Assembly: GCA_018673255.1 (NCBI GenBank)
Contig: JABHDC010000059.1
Span: 1-34,337, forward strand
Origin: Gemmatimonadota bacterium
GTDB taxonomy: Bacteria; Latescibacterota; UBA2968; UBA8231
Direction of reading: 5' to 3'
Length of the DNA stretch: 34,337 bases
Each line of letters starts with the position of its first letter. The first letter of the stretch is position 1. Under the pieces are notes generated by a model, which had not been told where the DNA came from, searched no databases, and was given only the letters and a program-made list of their open reading frames with translations. This document shows positions 1-8,808 of this stretch, one piece after another. Both the position numbers and the translations under genes were made by a program.

Positions 1-407
1 ATCCCATTTCGGGATAGCCGTTGATGCAGGTCGGCATCACGTGAGAACAACGTAGCCAGCACTTCGTGTGGGATGTGCAATGCAATGCTGTCATCGATCG
101 AACGCACAGCCTCTGACTGCGGTGTATCAGTCAACTCCGCCAACTCACCCGCTGTTGTGATCGGCTCCAGCAAGGTCGGTGACAGCGCCGGATCCCCTAC
201 GGACCACCGACCCTTGATCAGGATGTACAACCCTGGACCGGTGCTCCCTGCGGCAATGACGAGCTCCCCGGCACCAAACGTTCTGGGACGAGCGATCTTG
301 CGCAGAACTTGCAGGTAGCGACCGGCGAGCCGCTGTAGGACGGGGGCCTGCTGCAGAAGACCGATCAACGCCTGTTCCTGACTGCGACCACTCATCCGCT
401 CGCTCAC
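1..407 (-). CDS. Cyclic nucleotide-binding-domain protein, C-terminus cut off by the window edge
   Basis: The frame is open from position 407 to the window edge (135 residues visible). It reads like a CRP/cNMP-binding beta-roll: a helical lead-in, then a strand-turn segment ending in [12 protein letters not shown] (about residues 60-70), then [15 protein letters not shown], which aligns with the phosphate-binding cassette GELAL..PRSATV. In that cassette the usual Arg that contacts the cyclic phosphate is Gln, so cAMP/cGMP binding is doubtful. I chose the GTG at 407 because it overlaps the TGA of the preceding gene (GTGA) and has GGAGG about 4 nt upstream; an ATG at 395 is the alternative. The overlap implies translational coupling to the DUF255 gene. 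Whether a DNA-binding or effector domain follows cannot be seen. The fold call is fairly sure; the function is unknown. Confidence 0.7.
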   Translation of the reverse strand, partial: MSERMSGRSQEQALIGLLQQAPVLQRLAGRYLQVLRKIARPRTFGAGELVIAAGSTGPGLYILIKGRWSVGDPALSPTLLEPITTAGELAELTDTPQSEAVRSIDDSIALHIPHEVLATLFSRDADLHQRLSRNG

Positions 408-2584
408 ATCGCCTCCGATCCGTTCAACTGCCTGAGAGCCGATTTCAGTGCGTCCGGTGTCGTGAGTGGCGCACTGCAGACCTGATGCTGGCAGACATAT
501 GCCGCCGGCTGCGCACGCCGCCCCTCGAGAAGTACGCAGATCTCTTCCTCGGTGGTTTCTCCATCGGCCACCGAGGAACCGGCCAGAATGCGCTGCGGGA
601 GGAAGTGCGAGTGGACGACCTGGAGGAAATCCTGACGATGGTGTGGCGATCCGATGACCGCGATTTCCACATCCCCACGCAGATACCGATGCAGAGCAGT
701 GATCATGCGCGGGCAGGCACTGGGTGACTCCTCCATCGCCTTGGCATACAACGTCAGGGTCTGTTCAGCCCGACGCCGCATCGACTCACTACCGGTCAAC
801 GCGGACAGACGCAGCAGGGCCTCCACAGCCAGGGCGTTGCCGGATGGCGTGGCGCCATCGAAAGGATTCTTACTACGCACGAGCAGATCCTGACATCCTT
901 CGCGGACGTAGAAGAAACCATGTCCTTCGTCATCCCAGAATGCGGCAAGCATTTCATCGACCAGGCTCACCGCCGCCGCCATCCAGGTTTCGTCGAAGGT
1001 GGCTTCATAGAGTTCGATGCAGGCGAGCACGAGGGCCGCAATGTCATCATGGAACGCGGGCTGTGAAGCGATCTGGTCACCGAGACCGCCGTGCCGCAAT
1101 TTACCATCCACAACAAAGGATCCGAGCAATCGGTGCACGGTTTGGGTTGCCGATGCCAGATACCGCTCGTCGCCACTGACCTGATAGCCACGTACCATGG
1201 CCACCACCATCAACCCATTCCAGGCGACGACGATCTTGTCATCGCGGTCCGGTGCGACGCGGCGCTGTCGGGCCTCCCACAGGGCAGGGCGACCCGTTTC
1301 CAGCGTCGCGTGCAGTTCCTCCGTTGAGATCGATACTGCTGCCGCCACGGTTTCCAGATCCTGCTCGACGTGAAGGATGTTATGGCCCTCAAAGTTGCCC
1401 TGAGGGGTGATGTCGTAGTATCGGCAGATCAGCTGTGCCGCCCGCTCGTTATCGAGGACGTCTTCGACCTCCTCGGGCGTCCACACGAAGAACTTCCCCT
1501 CTTCTCCCTCTGAATCTGCATCCTGTGTTGAGTAGTATCCGCCTTTGGGGTGAGACATCTCGCGCAACACGTAGTCGAGCGTGTGCAGAGCGGTGCGGCG
1601 GAATTCACGATCGCCGGTCGCCACATGCGTGTCCAGCAGCAATGGGACCAGCAATGCATTGTCGTAGAGCATCTTTTCGAAGTGTGGTACCAGCCAGCGC
1701 TCGTCCACACTGTAGCGGTGGAACCCACCCCCGAGATGATCATAGAGACCGCCGCGGACCATGTGCCGCAGCGTATGATCGACGATCTTGAGTGCCGATG
1801 CATCGCCCGTATCGTGCCAGAGCCGGAGCAACAAGGCAAGGGTGTCGCTGTTCGGAAACTTCGGCCCTTCGCCGAAACCGCCGTGGGTCTCATCATAGTT
1901 CGAGGCCAGCTGTGCCGGAGCCCGGGCCAGGATCTGCTCACCCAACACTCCCCCGCCGGTCAGTGGATCCGCATTCTGAACGAGAAACTCTGTCAGGCGC
2001 TGCGCCTGCGTCTCAACCTGGCTTCGCTGTTGGTGAAAGTGGCGGGACACGGCCTCCAGAACACGGGGGAAGCCCGGACGGCCGTATCGATCCTCAGGTG
2101 GAAAGTAGGTACCTCCATAGAACGGCCGCAGATCAGGTGTCAGAAATACCGTCATCGGCCAGCCACCACTTCCCGTCATCCCTTGCACGGCAGCCATGTA
2201 GATCTCATCGAGATCCGGTCGTTCCTCGCGATCGACCTTTATGCTGACGTAGTGTTCGTTCATCACCTGCGCGATCTTGGGATTCTCGAAGGATTCGCGC
2301 TCCATGACGTGACACCAGTGGCAGGCCGAATAACCGATCGACAGCAGGATCGGTCGGTCCTCGTCACGCGCCCGAGCCAGCGCCTCACTGCCCCAGGGAT
2401 ACCAGTCCACCGGATTGGTCGCATGTTGTAGCAGATAGGGGCTCGTCTCAGACGCGAGACGATTCGTGGTCCGCTCGGATGCGTCTGCTGGCTCTGGGTT
2501 CGGCTCACTCAAGACAGTGACCATTGGGCCGGAAGAGGAGTGGGATACGCATTGTGGCAGTGACTGGGAATGTAACCCGGGCAC
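404..2584 (-). CDS. DUF255 thioredoxin-domain protein (YyaL/SSP411 family)
   Basis: This 726-residue protein matches the usual length of the YyaL/spermatogenesis-associated-protein-20 family. The N-terminal DUF255 thioredoxin-like domain begins near residue 41 ([20 protein letters not shown]) and contains the CxxC-type motif SACHWCHVM with Cys88 and Cys91, followed by the family hallmark KVDREERPD. The remainder resembles the (alpha/alpha)6 barrel of N-acylglucosamine epimerase-like proteins, with blocks such as [26 protein letters not shown]. The biochemical role of the family is not settled; a redox or sugar-related function is only inferred. The GTG at 2584 has GAGG 8 nt upstream, overlapping the stop of the methylase gene; an ATG at 2524 would still keep the whole conserved domain. 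It is probably cotranscribed with its upstream neighbour 10 nt away and with the overlapping cNMP-domain gene downstream. Confidence 0.93.
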   Translation of the reverse strand: MPGLHSQSLPQCVSHSSSGPMVTVLSEPNPEPADASERTTNRLASETSPYLLQHATNPVDWYPWGSEALARARDEDRPILLSIGYSACHWCHVMERESFENPKIAQVMNEHYVSIKVDREERPDLDEIYMAAVQGMTGSGGWPMTVFLTPDLRPFYGGTYFPPEDRYGRPGFPRVLEAVSRHFHQQRSQVETQAQRLTEFLVQNADPLTGGGVLGEQILARAPAQLASNYDETHGGFGEGPKFPNSDTLALLLRLWHDTGDASALKIVDHTLRHMVRGGLYDHLGGGFHRYSVDERWLVPHFEKMLYDNALLVPLLLDTHVATGDREFRRTALHTLDYVLREMSHPKGGYYSTQDADSEGEEGKFFVWTPEEVEDVLDNERAAQLICRYYDITPQGNFEGHNILHVEQDLETVAAAVSISTEELHATLETGRPALWEARQRRVAPDRDDKIVVAWNGLMVVAMVRGYQVSGDERYLASATQTVHRLLGSFVVDGKLRHGGLGDQIASQPAFHDDIAALVLACIELYEATFDETWMAAAVSLVDEMLAAFWDDEGHGFFYVREGCQDLLVRSKNPFDGATPSGNALAVEALLRLSALTGSESMRRRAEQTLTLYAKAMEESPSACPRMITALHRYLRGDVEIAVIGSPHHRQDFLQVVHSHFLPQRILAGSSVADGETTEEEICVLLEGRRAQPAAYVCQHQVCSAPLTTPDALKSALRQLNGSEAM

Positions 2585-2594
2585 CGGACATGCC

Positions 2595-4133
2595 TCAACC
2601 TTCAGGTCTGGCCAACAGCGCTTCGAGTTCGTTCACCAGCCCGAGGAACGCCGCATCCGCTCGCCGGCGCTCTTGTTGATCGGCTGAGACCTCGTGCAAT
2701 GGCAGGACACGTTCACGATACCCCGCCTCACAGCGATCCTGCTCGGTATCCGAGACGATCGGGATCTGAAGTGAGCGGATCTCCTCAAAGTTGATATTCG
2801 GCGTGCCTACCCCGTTGATAGCGGCCTGAATCTGTCCCCAACCCGGTCTGGATCGCAGGAAGAGCCAGACGTAGAAGGGATTGATCCCCCGCAGCCGAAT
2901 CCGGTCGACGAAACAACCGATATTCGCCTCTTCGAGCCCCAGATACACGGCGACCCGATTGCGCCCCAGGGCACCGGCACCGGATCGAGGCATCAGGAGA
3001 TCACCGGGCAGCACACGACTGCGAGCCGGGTCGTGTGGCCCATTTGGTGTGACCCGAAGAGCCTCTGACAGATCCAGTCCTGTCACTGTGAAGTCGCCCT
3101 GGCGGATAGAGGTAATCCCCTCAACATCGTGGATGGGGGCCGATCCGGTGACAATCGGCCCGTATGTGATCTGTTCGATGTAGTCTCCCAGTGGGGCCAC
3201 TCGAGTCTGAGCAGACCAAAGGGAAGTGGAATGCCGCCCGTGCCAGAATGAGGCATCCCATCGTCTGCCCTCGAATTCTGAGCCGCCTACACGCACAATT
3301 CCTGTAACCTTCCCGCCCTTCCTGACCTGATCCAACTCACCGCTGATACGTGACAGCGCCTCGGACAAACGCGCCCGCCTCGCCCCAAATCGTTGCACGA
3401 TGAGGCAGTCCCATGGTGATCTGGCCTCCATGGGGCCAGCCCCTGATTCATCTGGCTCAGCCAGACGCTCAAGCACGACCACGTGTGCCATAGCATTGAG
3501 GCCGGGATGCCGGAATGTCGATCCGGGCATCGCGGCAATGAGAAGGGGTCGAGTTCGCTGCAGAATCCAGTCACGGGCCGGCTGGGCCCGCCGATTCGCC
3601 AGCAAGCCGTCCGGCAATACCAGGCCCAGGCGGCCCCCCACCGTCACCAGAGACAGGCAGCGTTCGACGAATAGCTGCTCCAGGGGACGCGAGGCCAGCT
3701 GACGGCGGGGATTGCGACCGCCACTCCCCCAGATCTCGTGACGCTGCTCCCCATCCAGGAGACGCTCCCATTGATCGGCATCCAGCAGATCCGATGCCCG
3801 ACCGAAAGGTGGGTTGGCGACGACCACATCACACAGCGCCCCGGACAGATCGAAAAGCCCGTCGCCGTGTTCGACACCGGCATCGCGGCCTCGTTCGGCA
3901 ACCAGTGGATCGATCTCTTTGCCATGGCGCTGGTGCCGATCATCATGCGCAGCTGCGGCGCGCAACAGCGCACCTTCCCCTGCCGCCGGATCGATGACCT
4001 GAAGTTCCCCCGGGTTGTCGGGCAACGTGGCGATGATCTGTTCCCACAGAAACCAGGCGACCGGTTCCGGCGTGAAGTGTTGCCCCATCGCAGGACGCTC
4101 AATGAGTGATCCAGGGGGCGCCACTGTAGTCAT
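2595..4133 (-). CDS. N6-adenine DNA methylase fused to a type I specificity-like domain
   Basis: This 512-residue protein has the layout of HsdM-type (gamma-class) N6-adenine methyltransferases in its first half. [13 protein letters not shown] is the helix before the SAM site, [15 protein letters not shown] is motif I, and [10 protein letters not shown] is catalytic motif IV (NPPF). They are followed by [12 protein letters not shown] and [20 protein letters not shown]. From about residue 305 it changes to an HsdS/target-recognition style: [33 protein letters not shown], then [20 protein letters not shown] and a helical C-terminus typical of specificity subunits. So one polypeptide would both recognise and methylate DNA, as in type IIG enzymes, but no nuclease domain or separate restriction gene is visible. 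It is probably an orphan or regulatory methylase. It is divergent from ssb; the start codons lie about 160 nt apart. Confidence 0.88.
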   Translation of the reverse strand: MTTVAPPGSLIERPAMGQHFTPEPVAWFLWEQIIATLPDNPGELQVIDPAAGEGALLRAAAAHDDRHQRHGKEIDPLVAERGRDAGVEHGDGLFDLSGALCDVVVANPPFGRASDLLDADQWERLLDGEQRHEIWGSGGRNPRRQLASRPLEQLFVERCLSLVTVGGRLGLVLPDGLLANRRAQPARDWILQRTRPLLIAAMPGSTFRHPGLNAMAHVVVLERLAEPDESGAGPMEARSPWDCLIVQRFGARRARLSEALSRISGELDQVRKGGKVTGIVRVGGSEFEGRRWDASFWHGRHSTSLWSAQTRVAPLGDYIEQITYGPIVTGSAPIHDVEGITSIRQGDFTVTGLDLSEALRVTPNGPHDPARSRVLPGDLLMPRSGAGALGRNRVAVYLGLEEANIGCFVDRIRLRGINPFYVWLFLRSRPGWGQIQAAINGVGTPNINFEEIRSLQIPIVSDTEQDRCEAGYRERVLPLHEVSADQQERRRADAAFLGLVNELEALLARPEG

Positions 4134-4143
4134 TCCGTGTCAG

Positions 4144-4172
4144 TTCCCACACTCAACGTAGAACGATACACT
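4144..4172 (+). promoter_or_regulatory. Possible sigma70 promoter of ssb
   Basis: TTCCCA (4144-4149) and TACACT (4167-4172) are separated by 17 nt, and each box matches 4 of 6 consensus bases. It would give a leader of about 115 nt before the ssb ATG. Boxes of this quality arise by chance often, so the call is tentative. Confidence 0.25.
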
Positions 4173-4292
4173 CCCGTAATCCCTTGTATTTCAACACGTT
4201 ATGGCCAACGACAATACTGGCACATGATATGCAATCGAGGAGCACAGGAATCACCCTCGCTCCCCATCCACCTACCTGCTGGAGGATTCATT

Positions 4293-4730
4293 ATGTCGGA
4301 ACTACGCATGCCTGCAGTCAATCAGATCACCGTCGCCGGACGCCTGACCCAGGAACCTGAGTTTCGGCTGACGGAGAATGGCGTCGCCCGCCTGAGTGGC
4401 CGGATCGCCGTGAATCGTTCGTACCGAGACCGCGATGGAGAGTGGCAGGACGAGGTCTCGTTCTTCAACTTCATCATCTGGCAGGCACAGGCCGAACGCC
4501 TGGCCGATCGTCTTTCCAAAGGCGCCCCCGTATTGCTCAGCGGTCGTCTGCGCAGCCACAGTTGGCGAGATGAGGAGGAGAATCCGCACTCCCTGGTCGA
4601 GATACAGGTGCGCCACCTCCAGGTATTGTCACGCAGTGTGGCCGCCGATTCTCCCGATCTGACCGCAGGCTCCCAGGATGTGAGCGAGTTCGAGGAAGCC
4701 GAGGAGGAAATCCTCGAACTGGCCGCCTGA
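4293..4730 (+). CDS. ssb: Single-stranded DNA-binding protein with atypical C-terminal tail
   Basis: This 145-residue OB-fold protein starts at the ATG at 4293, with GGAGG 7 nt upstream (4281-4285). An in-frame GTG at 4137 would add 52 unrelated residues and is rejected. The SSB signature is clear: NQITVAGRLTQEPEFRLTENG, then RIAVNRSYRDRDGEWQDEVSFFNFIIW, then AERLADRLSKGAPVLLSGRLRSHSW. SSB coats single-stranded DNA in replication and repair and recruits partners through its C-terminal tip. Here the tail is acidic (EFEEAEEEILELAA) but lacks the usual DDxPF-type tip and has almost no linker. It may therefore be a second, specialised SSB or one with different partners. It is divergent from the DNA methylase and convergent with the thiolase gene. 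Confidence 0.93.
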   Translation: MSELRMPAVNQITVAGRLTQEPEFRLTENGVARLSGRIAVNRSYRDRDGEWQDEVSFFNFIIWQAQAERLADRLSKGAPVLLSGRLRSHSWRDEEENPHSLVEIQVRHLQVLSRSVAADSPDLTAGSQDVSEFEEAEEEILELAA

Positions 4731-4743
4731 AGCCCGGGGCCAG

Positions 4744-4770
4744 GACTGCCGTCAGCGCTCGACGGCAGTC
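4744..4770. terminator. Hairpin terminator between convergent ssb and thiolase genes
   Basis: A perfect 10-bp inverted repeat, GACTGCCGTC (4744-4753) and GACGGCAGTC (4761-4770), encloses a 7-nt loop. It lies 14 nt after the ssb stop and 28 nt after the thiolase stop on the other strand, so it could end both transcripts. Neither side has a T-tract, so it may act as a transcript-stabilising stem or a Rho-associated end rather than a classical intrinsic terminator. Confidence 0.6.
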
Positions 4771-4797
4771 TCCCCGATCTTCACCCGGCTGTAGCTG

Positions 4798-5979
4798 TCA
4801 TACCTGCTCAAACAGTGTTGCAATTCCCATCCCGCCGCCGATGCATAGGGCCGCAATTCCCCGCCTGGCCGATCGTCTTCCCATTTCATGCAGCAGGGTC
4901 ACGGCAATTCGAGCGCCGCTGGCGCCTACCGGGTGGCCGAGGGCTATGGCACCACCGTTCACGTTCACCTTCTCCACATCCCAATCCAGGGCCTTGCCGA
5001 CAGCGAGAGATTGAGCCGCGAAGGCTTCGTTGACCTCCAGCAGGTCGATCTGATCCAGTGTCAGTTGATTGCGCTCCAGGAGCCGCTGGATGGCCGGGGC
5101 CGGGCCGATCCCCATGATGCGCGGATCCACGCCGACACTGACCGTGTCTACGATGCGTGCCATGGGCTGGATGCCCTTGGCCTGTGCCAACTCAGCTGCC
5201 ATCACCACCAGAGCGGCCGCCCCGTCATTGATACCGGACGCATTCCCTGCCGTCACCGTTCCCTTCTCGGTGAAAGCAGGACGCAGTCGGGCAAGCCCCT
5301 CTTCACTGGCGTCAGCCCGCGGATACTCGTCGACGTCAAATACCAATGGATCTCCACGTCGCTGCGGGATCTCGATCGGAGTGATTTCATCTCGGAAACT
5401 GCCGGCCTTCAACGCTGCCGCATAATTCTGCTGGCTGCGAAACGCGAAGGCGTCCTGCTCCGGGCGGGTGATCGCGTATTCCTCGGCCAGATTCTCAGCC
5501 GTCATTCCCATGTGGCAATCGTAGAAGCAATCCCAGAGACCATCCAGAACCATCAGATCCTGCATCTGTCCGTGCCCGAGTCGCTCGCCCCAGCGTGACG
5601 TAGGCAGCGCATACGGTGCTCGGCTCATACTCTCCATCCCGCCAGCGATGATCATCGCCGCATCTCCTGCACGTACGGCAGAAGCCGCCAGCCCCACCGA
5701 CTTGAGGCCGGAACCACAGAGCTTGTTGATCGTCATGGATGGAACTGCATAGGGCAGACCGGCGCCCACCGCCGCCTGGCGGGCCGGATTCGGCCCGAGA
5801 CCTGCCTGATAGATCATCCCAAGGATCACCTCATCGATCGCATCAGCCTCAAGACCAGCGCGCTGCAGCGCAGCACGCACAACGGTGGCGCCCTGCTCAA
5901 CGGCAGGAATGTCTTTCAGACTCCCACCAAAGGAGCCAATGGCAGAGCGCACAGCGGCGACCACGACGGCCTCCCTCAT
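4798..5979 (-). CDS. Acetyl-CoA C-acetyltransferase / thiolase
   Basis: This 393-residue protein is exactly the length of bacterial biosynthetic thiolases. The complete active site is present: nucleophile Cys88 in [10 protein letters not shown], His349 in [16 protein letters not shown], the acid/base Cys379 in ALCIGGGMG, and the NEAFAAQ motif. Thiolases condense two acetyl-CoA into acetoacetyl-CoA or carry out the reverse thiolytic cleavage in fatty-acid and ketogenic amino-acid breakdown. The sequence cannot settle the direction or chain-length preference. The ATG start at 5979 has an AGGA Shine-Dalgarno sequence at 8 nt. The gene is monocistronic in appearance: a hairpin follows it and an unrelated gene diverges upstream. 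No other beta-oxidation gene is in the window. Confidence 0.95.
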   Translation of the reverse strand: MREAVVVAAVRSAIGSFGGSLKDIPAVEQGATVVRAALQRAGLEADAIDEVILGMIYQAGLGPNPARQAAVGAGLPYAVPSMTINKLCGSGLKSVGLAASAVRAGDAAMIIAGGMESMSRAPYALPTSRWGERLGHGQMQDLMVLDGLWDCFYDCHMGMTAENLAEEYAITRPEQDAFAFRSQQNYAAALKAGSFRDEITPIEIPQRRGDPLVFDVDEYPRADASEEGLARLRPAFTEKGTVTAGNASGINDGAAALVVMAAELAQAKGIQPMARIVDTVSVGVDPRIMGIGPAPAIQRLLERNQLTLDQIDLLEVNEAFAAQSLAVGKALDWDVEKVNVNGGAIALGHPVGASGARIAVTLLHEMGRRSARRGIAALCIGGGMGIATLFEQV

Positions 5980-6022
5980 CGTTCATTTCCTCGCATTGAC
6001 GTTGTCGAAACCCACCTCTATC

Positions 6023-6032
6023 TTTGATCAAA
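6023..6032. promoter_or_regulatory. Perfect palindrome upstream of the thiolase gene, possible operator
   Basis: TTTGATCAAA is a 10-bp perfect palindrome about 45 nt upstream of the thiolase start codon, in an otherwise AT-poor region. The position would suit a repressor site, but no regulator gene is nearby and a single short palindrome is weak evidence. Confidence 0.2.
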
Positions 6033-6129
6033 TTCAGGCACTTACATCGTGCCAATCTGACGCCTGCCTTGGGCCTGTGCAAGTCCCCCGGGCGGCGAAA
6101 ATCCACTACAACACGCGGCGGAGATCAAT

Positions 6130-6342
6130 ATGGCCTGGGCCCGCAGCAAGGCCTTCCTCGAGCGCGTGCAGTTGGGTAGCATCATCCTGTACCTGATCTG
6201 CCTCGGTGGCTACACCATTTCCGCCGTCGGTGAAGTATGGGACTACCTGCGCGCTGATCTATTTGGGTTCTCGTTCTTCAGTCTGTTCATCGCATCGACC
6301 ATCCTGTTGCGATTCGAGAGCAAGACAGAAGCCGAAGCATAA
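6130..6342 (+). CDS. Small two-helix membrane protein
   Basis: This 70-residue protein has two hydrophobic stretches that look membrane-spanning: about residues 14-36 (LGSIILYLICLGGYTISAV) and 45-62 (LFGFSFFSLFIASTILL). They are separated by a short polar turn, and the C-terminus is charged. The ATG at 6130 has GGAG 6 nt upstream, which supports it being a real gene despite its size. I recognise no family. It lies 54 nt upstream of tRNA-Ala on the same strand, so the two could share a transcript. A weak 6-bp stem (6349-6368) sits between them. Confidence 0.65.
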   Translation: MAWARSKAFLERVQLGSIILYLICLGGYTISAVGEVWDYLRADLFGFSFFSLFIASTILLRFESKTEAEA

Positions 6343-6396
6343 GATCGCCACGCCGTCCAGCAGGCGTGTGTGCCAGAAGATGTGCGTGCTAAATAT

Positions 6397-6472
6397 GGGG
6401 CAGTAGCTCAGTTGGGAGAGCGCGGCGTTTGCAACGCTGAGGTCGTCGGTTCGAACCCGATCTGCTCCACCA
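6397..6472 (+). tRNA. tRNA-Ala (anticodon TGC)
   Basis: A complete 76-nt cloverleaf. The acceptor stem GGGGCAG/CTGCTCC contains the G3-U70 wobble pair that marks alanine tRNAs. The D arm is GCTC...GAGC and the anticodon loop is TTTGCAA, with TGC at the anticodon position. The T arm includes GTTCGAA. The CCA end is encoded (6470-6472). Confidence 0.97.
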
Positions 6473-6480
6473 TTACGATA

Positions 6481-6515
6481 GCCGGCCCAGCAGAATATGT
6501 TGGGTCGGCATTTTC
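6481..6515 (+). terminator. Intrinsic terminator of tRNA-Ala
   Basis: Stem GCCGGCCCA (6481-6489) pairs with TGGGTCGGC (6501-6509) over 9 bp with one G-T wobble and an 11-nt loop, followed by ATTTTC. It begins 8 nt after the tRNA CCA and precedes the convergent prenyltransferase stop at 6524. Confidence 0.75.
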
Positions 6516-6523
6516 GTGAATAA

Positions 6524-7402
6524 TCAGGTCCCCAAGTAGATCAGTCCGGCGCTGAGTCCCCCCCACAGGACAACGGCCAACTGCAGTGGACGATCTCGCC
6601 ACAGCAGCGCCGTCGGATCCCCTCCTACGTCCAGTCGACTCACGACATAGAGATAGCGAAGGACCCCGTAGATCACCAGCGGGATGGTCCATTCCATGGC
6701 CCCGGTCGCCGAACTGGCCTCACCGATCCCCACCGCATACAGAGCGTAGCAGACGATCGACGCCGAAGTGAGGACGCCGGTCACCTGATCCAGATACGCC
6801 AGATCGTAGCCCACCAGCGCGTGTCGATGGTGTGTGGCCACTTCTCCCAGTTCGACCAGTTCCTGCCGGCGTTTCACCGTCGCCATGAGCAATGTCAATG
6901 TGAACGTGCAGAGAATGAACCAGGTGGAGATCTCGACATGGATCGCCACAGCCCCGCCCACAGCACGCAGAAGGAATCCGGCGGCGATGGCCAGCACGTC
7001 AAGCAGCACGACATTCTTCAGCCAGAATGAATAGGCCAACTGAATGACGACGTACAGGGCGATGATCAGGGCGAAGGATTCCGCCAGGAGCCATCCGCCG
7101 ACCAGGCAAGACACGACTAAGGCTGCGGCGGCCCCGGCGGCCACGGACGGTGACAGACGACCACTGGCGATGGGTCGAGTCGCCTTGAGATGATGCAACC
7201 GGTCCTGCTGACGGTCGGTGATGTCATTGATCAGATAGATCGCCGAGCTGGCCCCAATAAATGCCGTCATGGCACCCAGGGATCGAAACAGATCGGGCGC
7301 AAGAAAGAGATGTCCGGAGAACAGCGGCGCCGCAAGAACGAAGGTGTTCTTCACCCAATGGCGTGGGCGGGCAGAGCGGATCAGATCGTGGAGCAAAGTC
7401 AC
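6524..7402 (-). CDS. UbiA-family decaprenyl-phosphate phosphoribosyltransferase-like protein
   Basis: This 292-residue polytopic membrane protein belongs to the UbiA prenyltransferase superfamily and carries motifs typical of the phosphoribosyltransferase branch (mycobacterial Rv3806c-like). These are RPRHWVKNTFVLAAPLFSG at the N-terminus, the first Asp-rich motif [15 protein letters not shown] followed by TRPIASG, then LKNVVLLDVLAIAAGFLLRAVGG and TLLMATVKRRQEL. That branch moves phosphoribose from PRPP onto a polyprenyl phosphate, giving a lipid-linked pentose donor for cell-envelope glycans. The specific substrate here is inferred. The GTG start at 7402 lies 39 nt after the GGDEF-like gene, so an operon is likely. 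The lipid-sugar glycosyltransferases at 18357-20806 could belong to the same envelope chemistry, but they are far away. Confidence 0.85.
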   Translation of the reverse strand: MTLLHDLIRSARPRHWVKNTFVLAAPLFSGHLFLAPDLFRSLGAMTAFIGASSAIYLINDITDRQQDRLHHLKATRPIASGRLSPSVAAGAAAALVVSCLVGGWLLAESFALIIALYVVIQLAYSFWLKNVVLLDVLAIAAGFLLRAVGGAVAIHVEISTWFILCTFTLTLLMATVKRRQELVELGEVATHHRHALVGYDLAYLDQVTGVLTSASIVCYALYAVGIGEASSATGAMEWTIPLVIYGVLRYLYVVSRLDVGGDPTALLWRDRPLQLAVVLWGGLSAGLIYLGT

Positions 7403-7441
7403 CTCGCGTAACCGGAGAGCAGGCGTCCGGCGGGAACCATC

Positions 7442-8074
7442 TCAGAACTCGGTTTCCGGATCCTCGAAGGGGCGATCGCCCCCCATCTGCTTGGCCTGAT
7501 CCAGCGCGGCCTCGAGTCGTCTCAGAAACTCGTCCACAATGTCTTTGACTACGACACTGCTCCCTGCAGGCGAGGGGGTGCGGCTGACGACGCCGAGAGA
7601 CAGTGTCAGCGAGACCTGCGAACCGCCACACTCAAATTGCCGATTCAGCACACGGGCCCGAAGCGTGAGACCTCGCCGCCTGGTCTTGGTGAGATCGCCC
7701 TGGGGCACGATGAGCACGAAGTTGGCACCATCGATGTGGACGAGTTTCTCGTCGTCTTCGACATTCTCGGCGAGGAACTCCGACACGCCCTTCACAATCT
7801 CATCGCCACCGGTGCGCCCGAATTTCTGGTTGTACTCTCCCAGGCGATCCGGTGCGACCATGACGCAGCCGAGGGGACGCCCGTCTGCATTCGCCGTACT
7901 GATGGCCTGAGGCAGCAGTGCCGTCGAGAAGAAGACTTTGTTTGGGAGCTTGGTGAGCGAGTCAGTACCTGCGATTCTCATCCAGCGACGATTGCTGGCC
8001 CGCAGTTTCTCGTTCTCATCCTTCAGCCGGGAAATCTCGGCTTGCAGCGTGGCTAGATCCTGATCTTCACTCAT
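7442..8074 (-). CDS. Degenerate GGDEF-domain protein with N-terminal coiled coil
   Basis: I start this at the ATG at 8074, giving 211 residues; a longer in-frame reading back to 8176 adds proline-rich, non-conserved sequence. Residues about 7-30 form a heptad-like coiled coil (LATLQAEISRLKDENEKLRA). A diguanylate-cyclase-like domain follows: the entry motif GTDSLTKLPNKVFF and the NQKFG...GGDEIVKGVSEFL block are present. However, the active-site loop that should read GG(D/E)EF is DGANF (residues 115-119), and no RxxD inhibitory site is evident. It is therefore probably not a cyclic-di-GMP synthase. It may be a nucleotide or c-di-GMP sensor or a dimerisation module; no membrane segment is present. 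Confidence 0.8.
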   Translation of the reverse strand: MSEDQDLATLQAEISRLKDENEKLRASNRRWMRIAGTDSLTKLPNKVFFSTALLPQAISTANADGRPLGCVMVAPDRLGEYNQKFGRTGGDEIVKGVSEFLAENVEDDEKLVHIDGANFVLIVPQGDLTKTRRRGLTLRARVLNRQFECGGSQVSLTLSLGVVSRTPSPAGSSVVVKDIVDEFLRRLEAALDQAKQMGGDRPFEDPETEF

Positions 8075-8211
8075 GCGTCCGGGTGACTGGGGCTTTCTGG
8101 TGGATGGGATGAGAAGCGGCCATGTCGGCCTGGGCGATGGTTGACTGAGGCCGGCACCGAACAACAACAAGGCCACAACTGATTAAGAACCATAGATTGC
8201 GATAAGCGGTA

Positions 8212-8232
8212 GAGCGTACCTAACTTACGCTC
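8212..8232. repeat. Inverted repeat in the gap between divergent genes
   Basis: GAGCGTA (8212-8218) and TACGCTC (8226-8232) form a 7-bp perfect inverted repeat around a 7-nt spacer. It lies between the divergent GGDEF-like gene and the unknown membrane-anchored gene. It could be an operator; nothing else supports that. Confidence 0.3.
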
Positions 8233-8265
8233 AGACAACATGATCCGCAACCAGGACTGCCTCCC

Positions 8266-8790
8266 TTGTCAACGATAGCCTCGTATTGGATGATCCCTGT
8301 CGGCATTGCCATCATTGGGGTCTCCCTGGCCCTGTTGACACTCTGGCAGATCCGCCGCCAGCGACAGACAAGGCTCACCTTGCGTGTCCTGTCCGGGCAG
8401 CGCCGCCTGCTGGGTGAAGAAATCGACGAACGCCTCGAACAGCTACGAGGTTTCGACGAAGCGGATCTGGAGCAGAAACTCCTGGCAGCACCTGGATTCG
8501 TCGATCACGTGCACGTAGGCCTCCTCGAGCGACAGGCGCATCTGCAGAATCTGGAGGATCTGACCCATCTGCAACGCCATAAGATCGCCGTTCTCGCCCA
8601 CCACCTGGCACAGACGACACCGACAGATCTGACGCAGGAAGAGGAGCTACCCGGCACCGGCATGTCAGCCGTTGAGGAACATCCGGAGAGTGTCGATGAG
8701 CAGCCGGCCACACGTGGGAATCTCGAGGACGACCTGCTCGGACGCATTGGCCAACACGCAGCCCCAAAACCACCAAGAAAGCGGAAGTAG
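8266..8790 (+). CDS. Hypothetical membrane-anchored protein
   Basis: This 174-residue protein has one N-terminal membrane helix (about residues 6-28, YWMIPVGIAIIGVSLALL), then basic residues RRQRQTR that favour a cytoplasmic location for the rest. The body is rich in Leu, Gln and Glu and is likely helical or coiled-coil (LLGEEIDERLEQLRGFDEADLEQ). It ends in an acidic linker and a basic KPPRKRK tail. I recognise no family. The start is a TTG at 8266 with a poor Shine-Dalgarno sequence; the ATG at codon 9 (8290) would cut into the helix but remains possible. A strong hairpin follows 18 nt after the stop. Confidence 0.6.
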   Translation: MSTIASYWMIPVGIAIIGVSLALLTLWQIRRQRQTRLTLRVLSGQRRLLGEEIDERLEQLRGFDEADLEQKLLAAPGFVDHVHVGLLERQAHLQNLEDLTHLQRHKIAVLAHHLAQTTPTDLTQEEELPGTGMSAVEEHPESVDEQPATRGNLEDDLLGRIGQHAAPKPPRKRK

Positions 8791-8808
8791 TCGCTCCAGA
8801 ACGAGAAT

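Noticed and set aside
1550..2431. 293-residue plus-strand frame opposite the DUF255 gene
   Set aside because: Shadow of a strongly conserved gene; no homology or ribosome binding site.
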